Shown piece by piece: positions 40,281 to 50,600 of a DNA stretch of 64,000 bases (the stretch's first letter is position 1; every line of letters starts with the position of its first letter). Both the position numbers and the translations under genes were made by a program. The stretch is from Marinomonas maritima (GTDB taxonomy: Bacteria; Pseudomonadota; Gammaproteobacteria; Pseudomonadales; Marinomonadaceae): positions 248,001 to 312,000 of the forward strand of contig NZ_JAMZEG020000002.1 of assembly GCF_024435075.2 (NCBI RefSeq), written 5' to 3'. The notes under the pieces were generated by a model that saw only the letters and a list, made by a program, of their open reading frames with translations, was not told the origin of the DNA and ran no database searches.

Positions 40281-41905
40281 CGATTGCCTATACGCCATGG
40301 CCAGAAAATTTTGCGCAAGCCTATCGTAAAAAAGGTTATTGGACGGATCGACCTCTGACGGATCTGATTGATAACGCGCCACAAGACAATATTGCGGTTG
40401 TCTGTGGTGAAAGGTCATTAACCTATCGTGAGGTGTGTTCCCAGTCGAAAAAGTTAGCGATGTATTTGCAAACGCTGGGATTACAAGTCGGTGATACGGC
40501 ATTGGTTCAATTACCCAATATCGCTGAATTTTATGTGGTGTTTTTTGCTCTTATCCGCTTGGGTGTTGCGCCGGTTAATGCTTTATTTAGCCATAACGAA
40601 AACGAGCTCAGTGCGTACGCTAAGCAAATTCAGCCTAGGGTTTTAATTGCCAGTAGTAGGCATGCGTTGTTTCACGATGCCCTTTTTTTCGAAAAGTTGA
40701 ATCAGTCATCGAATGAATTGCAGCACGCGTTAATTGTCGGCAAATCGGACTGGGCTGAGTCGTTAGGCGAGGTACTTGAACGACCTGCTGATATGCCATT
40801 ACATGCTGAACCAAGTCGAGCCGATGAGGTTGCATTTTTCCAACTCTCCGGTGGTAGTACAGGAACGCCGAAGCTGATTCCTAGAACCCATAATGACTAC
40901 TTTTTTAGTGTACGTCGCAGTGCTGAAATTTGTCATTTTTCTTCCTCTACCGTCTATTTGTGTGCTTTGCCCTGTGCCCATAATTTCCCCATGAGTTCTC
41001 CGGGCGCCTTTGGTGCTTTTCATGTAGGAGGTCGCGTGGTGATGGCGCCCAGTCCTGATGCCAATACTTGTTTTGAATTGATTGGGCGTCATGGCGTCAC
41101 TGTTGCCGCCTTGGTGCCACCCGCGCTTGCGCTTTGGCTACAAGCCGCGCCTTCTCACCAAAAGGCAATAACCTCATTAATGTTAATGCAAGTTGGTGGT
41201 GCGAAACTGAGTGAAAGTCTAGCGAGACAAGTGCCGGAGCGACTCGGTTGTCAGCTGCAGCAGATCTTGGGGATGGCAGAGGGGCTGGTGAATTACACCA
41301 GACTGGACGATGACATAGACACTATAGTCACGACGCAAGGTCGCCCCATGTGCTCTCTTGATGAGGTAAAAGTCATTGATGAGGAGGGTAATGAAGTCGC
41401 GGCCAATGTAGCAGGGGAGTTGATTACTCGCGGGCCATACACAATTCGAGGTTATTACAAGGCCCCAGAACATAACGCCAAGGTTTTTGACAGGGAAGGC
41501 TTTTATCATTCTGGCGATCTCGTTTGTCGAAATGAACAAGGGTATTTCACTGTGGTAGGTCGTGATAAAGACCAAATTAATCGAGGTGGTGAAAAAATTG
41601 CTGCTGAAGAAATTGAAAACCTTTTACTGAAGCATGAGTCGATCGTACACAGTGCGCTTGTCTCTATGCCGGATGCCATGATGGGGGAGAAAAGTTGTGC
41701 TTTTATTGTCCCTAAAATGGCCTCTCATGGAATGAAGAGCGTCACACTGCGTAAGTATTTACGCAGCTTTGGCGTGGCGGATTACAAGGTGCCGGATCGC
41801 TTCGAATTTATCGAATCCTTACCGCTAACGCCAGTCGGAAAACCAAACAAAGTGGCGTTGCGTGAAGTGATTCGCCAGCGCTTACAACAAGATTCAAAAC
41901 GATAA
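40277..41905 (+). CDS. entE: 2,3-dihydroxybenzoate-AMP ligase
   Basis: This is a 542-residue stand-alone aryl adenylation enzyme that activates 2,3-dihydroxybenzoate and loads it on the EntB carrier domain. The P-loop is SGGSTGTPKLIPRTHNDY, the hinge and A8 region is GRDKDQINRGGEKIAAEEIE, and the catalytic lysine lies in TPVGKPNKVALR. Length and motif order match EntE/DhbE. The start overlaps entC; entB begins six bases after the stop. Confidence 0.96.
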   Translation: MTIAYTPWPENFAQAYRKKGYWTDRPLTDLIDNAPQDNIAVVCGERSLTYREVCSQSKKLAMYLQTLGLQVGDTALVQLPNIAEFYVVFFALIRLGVAPVNALFSHNENELSAYAKQIQPRVLIASSRHALFHDALFFEKLNQSSNELQHALIVGKSDWAESLGEVLERPADMPLHAEPSRADEVAFFQLSGGSTGTPKLIPRTHNDYFFSVRRSAEICHFSSSTVYLCALPCAHNFPMSSPGAFGAFHVGGRVVMAPSPDANTCFELIGRHGVTVAALVPPALALWLQAAPSHQKAITSLMLMQVGGAKLSESLARQVPERLGCQLQQILGMAEGLVNYTRLDDDIDTIVTTQGRPMCSLDEVKVIDEEGNEVAANVAGELITRGPYTIRGYYKAPEHNAKVFDREGFYHSGDLVCRNEQGYFTVVGRDKDQINRGGEKIAAEEIENLLLKHESIVHSALVSMPDAMMGEKSCAFIVPKMASHGMKSVTLRKYLRSFGVADYKVPDRFEFIESLPLTPVGKPNKVALREVIRQRLQQDSKR

Positions 41906-41911
41906 AGGACG

Positions 41912-42829
41912 ATGATGAGCATTCCCACTATTTCTTCTTATCCCATGCCAACCGCGGATACTTTTCCAAACCAAAAAGTAAACTGGGTATTAGAGCCCAA
42001 GCGTGCCGTATTTTTGATTCATGATATGCAGGCTTACTTTTTGCGTTTTTATGACGCTGAATCGGACTTGATTAAAGCGTTGAAGCAAAATCTTGCTTCC
42101 ATTAAGGCTTACTGCCGAGCGAATGGCATACCGGTTGTTTATACGGCACAACCTAAAGATCAAAAACCAGAAGATAGAGCACTGTTAAATGATATGTGGG
42201 GCAGTGGTCTTAACGATTTTCCTGAACTACAAAAAGTCATTGATGAGTTGTCTCCAGATGAAGACGATACTGTTTTGGTTAAATGGCGTTACAGTGCTTT
42301 TCACCGCTCTAATTTGCAAGAACTTATGCAGTCGTGGGGTCGAGATCAGCTCATTATCGGCGGTATTTACGCTCATATCGGTTGCATGATCACGGCCACT
42401 GATGCATTTATGCGTGATATACAACCCTTTATGGTTGGCGATGCGTTGGCGGACTTTAGTGAAGCTGAGCATCGGCAGGCACTCACTTTTACGGGTGGGC
42501 GAACGGGGCGTGTGATATCAACCAGAGACGTACTTATAGCGACGGATGTTTCAGGTGTCAGTCTTCAATACGAACAACTGAAAGCGCAGGTCTTTGCTTT
42601 TCTTGATGACGAAGACATTGAAGAGTTTGATGCAAATGAAGAGCTTATCGACTATGGATTAGATTCCATTCAGATTATGTCGCTTGTGAGTCAGTGGAAA
42701 AATCAGGGCCTTGATGTGTCTTTTCAAGAGTTGGCCAATGCCAGTACTTTGAATGGATGGTGGGACTTGATCCAAACTAAGCTTACTCAGGGACAATCTT
42801 CCGATCTTATAAGAGCCGAAACAGTATGA
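41912..42829 (+). CDS. entB: Isochorismatase with aryl carrier domain
   Basis: This is a 305-residue bifunctional protein. Residues about 1-210 are the isochorismatase (VFLIHDMQAYFLRFYD with catalytic Asp, VKWRYSAFHRS), which makes 2,3-dihydro-2,3-dihydroxybenzoate. Residues about 225-295 are an aryl carrier domain, with the phosphopantetheine serine S252 in DYGLDSIQIMSLV. It presents DHB to the first condensation domain of the NRPS. Two adjacent ATG codons follow AAAGGAC. The stop overlaps entA. It needs a phosphopantetheinyl transferase that is not in this window. Confidence 0.95.
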   Translation: MMSIPTISSYPMPTADTFPNQKVNWVLEPKRAVFLIHDMQAYFLRFYDAESDLIKALKQNLASIKAYCRANGIPVVYTAQPKDQKPEDRALLNDMWGSGLNDFPELQKVIDELSPDEDDTVLVKWRYSAFHRSNLQELMQSWGRDQLIIGGIYAHIGCMITATDAFMRDIQPFMVGDALADFSEAEHRQALTFTGGRTGRVISTRDVLIATDVSGVSLQYEQLKAQVFAFLDDEDIEEFDANEELIDYGLDSIQIMSLVSQWKNQGLDVSFQELANASTLNGWWDLIQTKLTQGQSSDLIRAETV

Positions 42830-43584
42830 TGAACCCGCTCGATTTTTCAGGTAAAACGGTTTGGGTAACGGGTGCTGGTAGAGGCATAGGCTTAGAAGTT
42901 GCCAATCAGTTTACTGAATTGGGAGCGACCGTCATCGGCTTTGATTTAGCGTTTAGTGAATGCACTTACGCGTTTGATTGTGTTGAGTTAGATATCAGTA
43001 ACGAGACGGCTGTGAGTGAAGCGGTACAGCAAGCGCTTGTCGATTTTCCTGTGTTAGATGTACTGGTAAACGGTGCGGGTATATTGCGTTTAGGCAGTGT
43101 TGAGGAAACCAGTTTAGAGGACTTCAAACATTGTTTTAATGTGAACGCGGGTGGTGCTTTTTTGATGATCAAACACACCATGTCCAGATTTAAAAAGCAG
43201 CAACATGGGACGATAGTAACCATTAGCTCGAATGCCGCTAAAGTACCGCGTCAGAATATGGCGGCTTATTGTGCGTCTAAAGCCGCTTTATCCGCATTAA
43301 GTCATACGGCAGGACTGGAATTAGCCCCATACGGAGTGCGTTGCAATGTGGTGTGTCCTGGTTCGACCGACACACCAATGCAGCGTATGTTATGGGTAGA
43401 TGATGACGCAGAGAAAAATACGATTAAAGGTTTTCCTGAGCAATATAAGCTGGGTATTCCTCTTGGTAAAATTGCTCAACCCAGTGATATAGCTCAAACC
43501 GTTCTGTTTTTTGCGTCTTCTATGTCGAACCATATTACGATGCAAGATGTAGTGGCGGATGGTGGTGCTACGTTGAATGCATAG
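42826..43584 (+). CDS. entA: 2,3-dihydro-2,3-dihydroxybenzoate dehydrogenase
   Basis: This is a 252-residue short-chain dehydrogenase finishing DHB synthesis. The NAD site is VTGAGRGIGLEVANQF, the structural NGAGIL follows, and the catalytic Ser-Tyr-Lys set is seen in TISSNAA and AAYCASKAAL. It overlaps the end of entB by four bases and closes the entCEBA operon, with a terminator about 25 bases after its stop. Confidence 0.95.
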   Translation: MMNPLDFSGKTVWVTGAGRGIGLEVANQFTELGATVIGFDLAFSECTYAFDCVELDISNETAVSEAVQQALVDFPVLDVLVNGAGILRLGSVEETSLEDFKHCFNVNAGGAFLMIKHTMSRFKKQQHGTIVTISSNAAKVPRQNMAAYCASKAALSALSHTAGLELAPYGVRCNVVCPGSTDTPMQRMLWVDDDAEKNTIKGFPEQYKLGIPLGKIAQPSDIAQTVLFFASSMSNHITMQDVVADGGATLNA

Positions 43585-43608
43585 ACATGCATTAGAATGA
43601 GAGTAAAT

Positions 43609-43641
43609 AAGCCTAATACGGTCACCGTGTTGGGCTTTTTT
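43609..43641 (+). terminator. Rho-independent terminator of entCEBA
   Basis: AAGCC(T)AA and TT(G)GGCTT arms enclose a second GC-rich ACGGT/ACCGT stem, and the structure runs into a T tract. Confidence 0.85.
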
Positions 43642-43820
43642 GTGGCTCTCCCGTGTGAGGATCTTTATAGGTTATCTTACAGTGGATGGATGTATTGTGA
43701 ATTATTACCAAACACAAGTTAGAGTTAGCGGGAAAACGTAAAGAGAGCAGCATAGAGCTTACTTCCAGCGCGAGCCAATTGCAGGGTCGAGCGGTCATTT
43801 GGTGACTTAGACCTATTACT
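43642..43820. other. Gap between convergent entA and receptor genes
   Basis: This gap lies between the two terminators of converging genes. I see no open frame, repeat or regulatory site in it. Confidence 0.5.
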
Positions 43821-43853
43821 AAAAAAGGCGAATCATTACTGATTCGCCTTTAG
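43821..43853 (-). terminator. Terminator of the TonB-dependent receptor gene
   Basis: AAAGGCGAATCA pairs with TGATTCGCCTTT around TTAC-type bases. On the minus strand it is followed by TTTT, and T-rich sequence also occurs on the plus side. Confidence 0.88.
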
Positions 43854-43871
43854 TTTTTAGTGCTTATATCA

Positions 43872-45935
43872 CTACATACGGTAAGTTGCGCTTAAACCGA
43901 TAGTGCGAGACTGGCCAACAGCGGCACGTGAACCACCGTTGATAACATAGATGATGTCTTCATCTGTTAGATTTTTGATGTAGCCGCTAATTAATAGATT
44001 GCCTATTTCATAGTCCACATTAGTATCTAGCAAGGTGTGGTTACCTGCTTTGTAATCCGCTGTATTGTCTAGGTCTGAGTAGTATCCACCTACATACGTG
44101 ACATCTGCGCCTAGAGTTAGGCTATTACCAATGTATTTAGTGAAGCCAATTGAGGCATTCCACTCTGGTGCGTTAGGTAAATCATTGCCTTGATAATTAG
44201 TGTTCTCGTCTATTTCAGATTTCATAAAACCAACAGATTGACGGATTTCTAAATCTTCACTTAGCCACTGGGTTGCTTCCAACTCAATACCAACGGTGTG
44301 TGCTTTATCGACGTTACTAATGCGGCTGTCCGCTACGGCTTGGTAATCATTATAGAGATTGTAGAATAAAGCGGCATTTAACGTTGAGCCGCTATCCAGT
44401 GAGGTTTTTGAACTAAGCTCGTAAGCGTATACGGTTTCTGCATCAAAATCGTAGGTCTCAGCTGCTTGAACCTGACCTTGACCCCTTCTATATCCATCGT
44501 CATAGCCAATACCGCCTGAGTTATAGCCTTTACGAGCGGATAAGCCAATTGTCGTTTTATCAGACACAGCGTAAGTCGTGCCAAGTTTTGGTAAGAAAAA
44601 CTGATCGGTTATGTCTTTATCGATATTCACACTGCCGTAATTAGAGTAGTAACGACTTTGTTTTTCATGCTGGAAGCGGCCGCCGGCGATTAGGGTTAAT
44701 TTTTCTGTAAGGGCGTAATCACCTTCCGCAAACACTCCCATACGAGTTTCTTCTGTTTTGCCTTGAGTGTTTATGTTGTCTAGTGTGTTTTCTCTGTCTG
44801 CTACCATGATTCCAACAAAGCCGTTGAGTGCAGAATCGTTAGGCGTAAATAATAGGCGACTTTCTAGTGTTTTCGTTTTGTCTTCGAACGTGTAGGTTTC
44901 TTCTTTTGGATATTGATCAAATCGGTTTTTTTGGCTATTGCTAGACAGTGTTGTCACACTGGTTAGATCATTACTTAACACATAGTTTATTTCAGTGGAT
45001 AGGTTGTTTACTTTAGAGTCTTGGATTCGAGTATTGTTATAATTTGCAGCACTTAACGTGAAAGTCTCATCTTCATTGCCAGAACCATTTTTCCAATTTG
45101 CCCAATTTAAGTAACTGCCGTCCGCTTTGCGGTGATTTGCTGTTACTTTAACCGTTAAGTCGTCTGTTGCTTTCCATAGCAATTTACCTCGTAAATTCAG
45201 ATTACTTGACTCTTCTGGGTCTACCGGAACATCACTGGTTTCACCATCGTAACTGAGATAGCCTTTTCCATCTGTGCCATCAGCGGCAATGCGATAAGCC
45301 AAATTATCTGTAATTGGACCTGAAGTCATAACGGCCAAATTTTTCATTACGTTGCCATTTTTATAGGTTTCTAAACCAAGGCGTACCGCTGCTTCAGGAT
45401 CAAAGGTTGGGTCGTTGGTTTTCACCGAAATCGCACCACCAATGGAGTTTTCACCCTGAGTGGTTGATTGTGGGCCACGTAGCACTTCTATTTGTTCGAC
45501 ATCCCAAACGCCTGATCCGCTAAAGTTATAACCTGTAAAGGCATCCGCTACGCCATCCACAGACGTGTTTACGCGCTGTCGGCTTCCGCTCACTGTTGCG
45601 TAATAACCAGTGGTTGCACCGCTGCCGTTAATACCGCGAATATTCACCGTTCCAAATGCTGCAGCGACTACGTTGGGTGCTTTTGTTACGACATCGTTAA
45701 CCGTTTTTGCATCGCCTTTCGCTACGTCTTCACCGTTAATAATGGTGACTGCGGTGGTTGTGTCTTTTATGTCCTTATCCATTTTTTCACCAGTAACAAC
45801 CAGTGTGGATAAGTTTGTTGTGCTTTCTGCGAATGAACTGGCAGAGATACAAGCAGCATTAATGCTGATGACAGCGATAGCCACAGTGGACAATCGGCTT
45901 GGTAAACGAGTGGGTGAGCTTTTAGCGAGAGACAT
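43872..45935 (-). CDS. TonB-dependent outer-membrane siderophore receptor
   Basis: This is a 687-residue ferric-siderophore receptor. A signal peptide precedes a TonB-box-like STLVVTGEK, then a plug domain (VVTKAPNVVAAAFGTVNIRGI, QIEVLRGPQSTTQGENSIGGAISV) and a C-terminal 22-strand barrel. I chose the ATG at 45935 with an AAGGAA site; an in-frame codon at 46004 would place the Fur box inside the gene. The chain ends YRM, where outer-membrane barrels usually end in an aromatic residue. The locus implies a catecholate ligand. It is divergent from fes. Confidence 0.92.
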   Translation of the reverse strand: MSLAKSSPTRLPSRLSTVAIAVISINAACISASSFAESTTNLSTLVVTGEKMDKDIKDTTTAVTIINGEDVAKGDAKTVNDVVTKAPNVVAAAFGTVNIRGINGSGATTGYYATVSGSRQRVNTSVDGVADAFTGYNFSGSGVWDVEQIEVLRGPQSTTQGENSIGGAISVKTNDPTFDPEAAVRLGLETYKNGNVMKNLAVMTSGPITDNLAYRIAADGTDGKGYLSYDGETSDVPVDPEESSNLNLRGKLLWKATDDLTVKVTANHRKADGSYLNWANWKNGSGNEDETFTLSAANYNNTRIQDSKVNNLSTEINYVLSNDLTSVTTLSSNSQKNRFDQYPKEETYTFEDKTKTLESRLLFTPNDSALNGFVGIMVADRENTLDNINTQGKTEETRMGVFAEGDYALTEKLTLIAGGRFQHEKQSRYYSNYGSVNIDKDITDQFFLPKLGTTYAVSDKTTIGLSARKGYNSGGIGYDDGYRRGQGQVQAAETYDFDAETVYAYELSSKTSLDSGSTLNAALFYNLYNDYQAVADSRISNVDKAHTVGIELEATQWLSEDLEIRQSVGFMKSEIDENTNYQGNDLPNAPEWNASIGFTKYIGNSLTLGADVTYVGGYYSDLDNTADYKAGNHTLLDTNVDYEIGNLLISGYIKNLTDEDIIYVINGGSRAAVGQSRTIGLSATYRM

Positions 45936-45983
45936 GTTTTTCCTTATTTCTGACAACTTAGTAAAGATCTTGCTAATGTTATT

Positions 45984-46002
45984 GATAATGAGAACGATTA
46001 GC
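45984..46002. promoter_or_regulatory. Fur box shared by receptor and fes promoters
   Basis: GATAATGAGAACGATTAGC matches 15 of 19 consensus positions and is embedded in a wider GCTAAT...ATTAGC inverted repeat at 45972-46003. It lies between the divergent receptor and fes-mbtH-NRPS-entS genes and probably controls both. Confidence 0.78.
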
Positions 46003-46053
46003 AATACTATATTTTAAGTTTTTCCCTTATTACGATTTTTTAAAAGGAAAGTA

Positions 46054-47367
46054 GTGTTGATCGATCAATCTGAATTGGATGTCTTGCTAAAAAATTTCGA
46101 TCTGCCTTACTGTCAAATAGGCAGTGATATGTGGTGGGAGAAGGTTCGTTCCAAAGGTGCGCCACTCATTAAGAAAGAAAGCGATAAAACGAGTTTGGTA
46201 TTGTTTATATGGCAAGACCCACAGGGAAAAGAAGCAGACTCCGTAATCGCGAGTGTGTTACTGGATGTGAACTCACTTACCGATCACCACAGCTGGACAC
46301 CCGTTTGCCTAGATAGGGTAAGCGGAACTGATGTTTGGTTTGGCACCTTGTCAATCGACTCTCAGTGGCGAGGCAGTTATTCCTTCATTCCGATTGAAAA
46401 GCACCAGTTACCGGATCTCGTTCAGCGAACTGGCGATGGTTCGAGAGAGGCTCAACGTGCTTGGTGGATGGACGTTGCTGGAAATCAAATTCACGATGAT
46501 TTGAATAAATTACCGATGCTAGTGTCTGGTTGGGGTATGAGTTCGCCTTTACACCTCCCTCATGCCCCATTGGAAATGGGTTGGATAGAGTGGGAGCAAG
46601 GAGAGCTAAATATAATCTCGGCGGAGCGCATTCAAACGATTGATTGGCAAGAAACACAGCTTGGTAATCAACGACACTGCTGGCTTTTTTCTACCGCTGT
46701 AGGCGATGCGCCATTAGTTATTTTATTGGATGGGCAAAAGTGGAGTGCGGCGAGTGGTACTTTATCGGTGCTTCAGCATTTGACAGATACAAAGCAATTA
46801 GCCCCGGCACATTATCTGATGATTCCTTCTATTGATGGTAAAACGCGTTGGAAGGAGTTGAGTTGCTATCGACCTTTCTGGCAAGCCGTGATCGACCGTT
46901 TGTTGCCGATGGTGCAAGCTCAACTTGTTCAATCAAACTGTTCTATTGCTAGTTATGTCGTGGCGGGCCAGAGCTTAGGTGGATTGGCTGCCCTGTATGC
47001 TGGCGTTACTTTTCCCGAGTACTTTTCAAAAGTCATTAGTCTTTCAGGTTCTTTTTGGTGGCCGGAAGAAAATCGAATGCGCACGCCTAGTACAACTGAG
47101 TCTACCAATGATTTACCGCTGAATAATATTCCCCCTAATAGTGTCGCGGATCATATTTTAAATGATCGTGTCAGTGCTGCTCATTTAAACGTATTTATGA
47201 CCGTTGGTGTGGGCGAAAAAGACATGCACCCCTACAACGATGTTACCTATGACGCTATCAAGCACAAGAGTGGCCTGGTGTGTTACGAGAAAGTGTACGG
47301 CGGCCATGATTGGCTGTCATGGCGTTCAAGTTTGGTTAATGGGCTAGTGCATTTAATACCAGCTTAA
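46054..47367 (+). CDS. fes: Enterochelin esterase-type hydrolase (Fes)
   Basis: This is a 437-residue cytoplasmic esterase of the Fes family, expected to hydrolyse serine ester bonds of the imported ferric siderophore to release iron. The nucleophile lies in VVAGQSLGGLAALYAG, the acid/base region includes VGVGEKDMHPYND, and the catalytic histidine lies in YGGHDWLSWR; an N-terminal Fes domain precedes the alpha/beta hydrolase domain. There is no ATG: the start is a GTG at 46054 or the adjacent TTG, with AAGGA upstream. Its presence argues for an ester-linked siderophore. Confidence 0.92.
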   Translation: MLIDQSELDVLLKNFDLPYCQIGSDMWWEKVRSKGAPLIKKESDKTSLVLFIWQDPQGKEADSVIASVLLDVNSLTDHHSWTPVCLDRVSGTDVWFGTLSIDSQWRGSYSFIPIEKHQLPDLVQRTGDGSREAQRAWWMDVAGNQIHDDLNKLPMLVSGWGMSSPLHLPHAPLEMGWIEWEQGELNIISAERIQTIDWQETQLGNQRHCWLFSTAVGDAPLVILLDGQKWSAASGTLSVLQHLTDTKQLAPAHYLMIPSIDGKTRWKELSCYRPFWQAVIDRLLPMVQAQLVQSNCSIASYVVAGQSLGGLAALYAGVTFPEYFSKVISLSGSFWWPEENRMRTPSTTESTNDLPLNNIPPNSVADHILNDRVSAAHLNVFMTVGVGEKDMHPYNDVTYDAIKHKSGLVCYEKVYGGHDWLSWRSSLVNGLVHLIPA

Positions 47368-47403
47368 CGCTTAAGGATAATCAGATTAACGAAGGAATAA
47401 CTA

Positions 47404-47628
47404 ATGAGTAATGAAGTAAGTAATCCATTTGATAATGAACTATTGGAATTTGTTGTCTTAGTGAATGCGCTGCAACAGCATAGTTTGTGGCCGATCTTCA
47501 AGACGATTCCACAAGGTTGGCAATCCGTGTTTGGGCCAACTGATCGTGACAATTGTCTCGACTACATTGAAATGAATTGGACAGACATTCGCCCTCAAAG
47601 CCCATCTTCACTCTCTAACGGTTCTTAA
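47404..47628 (+). CDS. mbtH: MbtH-like NRPS accessory protein
   Basis: This is a 74-residue partner that binds and helps adenylation domains. It shows the family pattern NPFDNE near the start, HSLWPIFKTIPQGWQSVFG and the C-terminal NWTDIRP. The usual acidic residue in the N-x-E-x-Q part is replaced (NALQQHS), a modest departure. It lies 36 bases after fes and ten bases before the NRPS, the usual place for such a gene. Confidence 0.95.
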   Translation: MSNEVSNPFDNELLEFVVLVNALQQHSLWPIFKTIPQGWQSVFGPTDRDNCLDYIEMNWTDIRPQSPSSLSNGS

Positions 47629-47638
47629 GAAGTTTCAT

Positions 47639-50600
47639 ATGGAAAACAATACCGCAAAGCGTTTTTCGACTCCCAATGTATTGGCTGATAGTGCCACGGT
47701 TCCTTTAACCGATGTGCAAATGGGAATCTGGCTGGCCGATCATATTTCGTCGCAACGCAATACCTTTACCATTGCTCATAAAGTGCATATTAGTGGCGAT
47801 ATGGATGCTGCGTACTTGCTTGAGGCTATTCAGATTGGGCTAAAAGAATCGGATACGATTAATGCTGCCTATCGTGAATGCGATGGTGTTCCCCTTCAAC
47901 ATCTTGGGTGTTGTGATGTCGATGTCGCTCCCGTTCCCGTTTCTGAGTCGCTTGATTTATCAAATGATGCGGATGCTCAACAATACATGGACTTGCTCAT
48001 TCAGCAAGACTTAGAGGCTGAACTGTCGCTGTCTTCTGCTACACCACTGGTTCGTCAAACTGTCTTTAAGGTGTCAGATCAACAGACGGTTTGGTATCAA
48101 CGTTTTCATCATATTATGCTCGACGGTTTCAGCTTTAATGTGTTTACCGCGAGAGTGTCGGGTATTTACCAGTCGCTAATTCAGCAAAAAACGGTGACTC
48201 AAGCACCATACCGTTCCTTTTATGATGTTGTAGACGAAGAAAAAAGTTACAAAGCATCAGATAAGTATGACCGAGACAAGGCGTTCTGGCAGGCGTACTG
48301 TTCTGACTTGCCTAGTGTGGTGAGTTTATCTAATGGCGTCTCTCCGATCGCGACAGAAAAAGGTTTTGCCTCGCAACGGCTGATTCGATTAAACAGCTGT
48401 ATTCGTGGTGACAAATTGCAGGCGTGCTTAAACAGGTCGCCTTCATCAAAGTTAACGGTTGCCGATTTGGCAATGGGGTTAGTATCCGCCTATTTGATTC
48501 GAGTCAGTGGGCAATGGCGAGTGCCGGTTGGCTTTCCGTTTATGGGGCGCGTGGGTAGCGTAGCGTTGAACACATTGGGTCCTGTGGTGAATGTGCTTCC
48601 GGTTATCGTTGAGGGGGCGTTGGACGATACCATTTTTGACCTAACGCTGCGTATCAAGCGAGACCTGAAAAAAATACGAAAACATCAAAAATACAACGGC
48701 GAACAAATTGCTCGTGATTTAAGTCGAGTGGGCGAGGCGTTATATGGGCCGACATTGAATCTGCGCTTATTTGACTATGACCTTTCATTCGGAGATGCCA
48801 CCGCAACAATAGAGCACCTTGCAGCAGGCCCTGTAGAAGATCTTGATTTTGGAATGCACTTTGATAAAGGTGACTTGCACATTGAATGGGTTGGTAATGA
48901 TCAAAAATACGATGCTGAATCGCTACAAATTCATATAGACCGCTTTGTTGAGTTCACTGAAAAGCTTCTTGCTGCGCCCGATGCGTTCATTGCGGATATA
49001 TCGGTTTTGCACTCTGTGGAGCAATCAAGAATTACGGAGTGGCAACAAGGAACCGTGACGGTAGATAGTGGTTATTCTAGTTTGATTGAGCAGTTTCATA
49101 ATTTAGAGTGCCTCAAAAATCTAGATAAAGAGTTGGCTTCTGTGCCGGCTTTGGTTGTGAAAGGGCAATCCCTTAGTTTTGCTGAAATACAGGGCAATAT
49201 TGCGAAATGGTCACAGGTTCTGTGCGACCTTGGGGTGGAAAAAGGCGATTGTGTGGGTCTTGCTTTGCCGCGAGACGAACGAATGGTTTACGCTCTGATG
49301 GCGACGATGGGGCTTGGCGCTCATTATTTGCCAATTGACCCAACGTATCCGCAAGATCGGATTGATTGGATGCTGGAAGATGCGGCGCCTAAACTGTTAT
49401 TGACGGACTCAGAAAAGGCTTTTGAAAAGAGTGACAATGTGACGGTGCAAAACATTGAAGCACCATCGTTTTTACAGTCTTTAAATCAAAAAAACGCTTC
49501 CAACCTTAGTTTAAACTTACCTTCACCAAATGATATTGCTTATATCATGTATACCTCAGGCTCTACGGGGAGGCCCAAAGGCGTTGTTATTGCTCATAAA
49601 GGTTTGGTCAATGTGGCTTTCTCCCATTGGCGACGTGATGGTGAGACGTTAGCGGCTAAGGTTCAAAATGTTAATGCCATGTTGACGGCTTCATTTTCGT
49701 TCGATACCAGTTGGGATTTAATGTATTGGCTGTGCTTTGGGCACACTTTACATATTGTCGAAGATGATATTTGCAAAGACCCAGAGCTTATACAGAATTA
49801 CTACAATGAACATAATATTCATGCCGCCGATTTACCGCCAAGTGTCTTATCTCAGTTATTGGATCTTGGGGCGATAGAGTCTGGTCAGCATTTTCCTGAG
49901 TTAATGTATGTGGGCGGGGAGGCGGCGTCTTCTCGTCTTTGGCAACAAGTGCGCTGTTACCCATCGCTCAAAGTCAGAAACTATTATGGACCGACTGAAA
50001 ACACCATTGATAGTTTAGGTGCGAGCGTTGAAGACACCGAACAGGTTGTCATTGGTCGCCCTATCGATAACACGGAATCCTACATTTTGGATTCTAGTCT
50101 TTCTCCCGTTGCCATTGGTGTGCCCGGTGAGTTGTATGTGTCAGGCTCTGGACTGGCATACGGTTACCTTAATCAAACGTCGTTAACGTCAACTCGGTTT
50201 ATTGCCAATCCCTATAAATTGGGTGAGAGGATGTATCGAACAGGTGATTTGGTAAGGTGGTTAGAAAATGGGCATGTTGAGTATATTGGTCGTACCGATC
50301 ATCAGGTACAAATTCGCGGACATCGTGTTGAACCGGGAGAGGTTGAAGCCTCATTAAATCGATTAGAAGGCGTAACCGCTAGTGTGGTGCTGACGAATAA
50401 ACAAGGTAGCACGCATCGTCTGGATGCTTACTGTCTAGTGGATGTTAATGGTCTCAATGTAGAGAACTCTCAAGCGTTGTCCGTGGCATTAATGGACGCT
50501 TTATCTCAGCAACTTCCTGCCTATATGGTACCTGCCACCATAACCGTATTGGAGCATTTTCCACTTAACACCAATGGAAAGGTTGATCGTAACGCTTTGC

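Noticed and set aside
45936..46004. N-terminal extension of the TonB receptor starting at 46004.
   Set aside because: It would place the Fur box within the gene and add a leader before a clear signal peptide with its own ATG and ribosome binding site.
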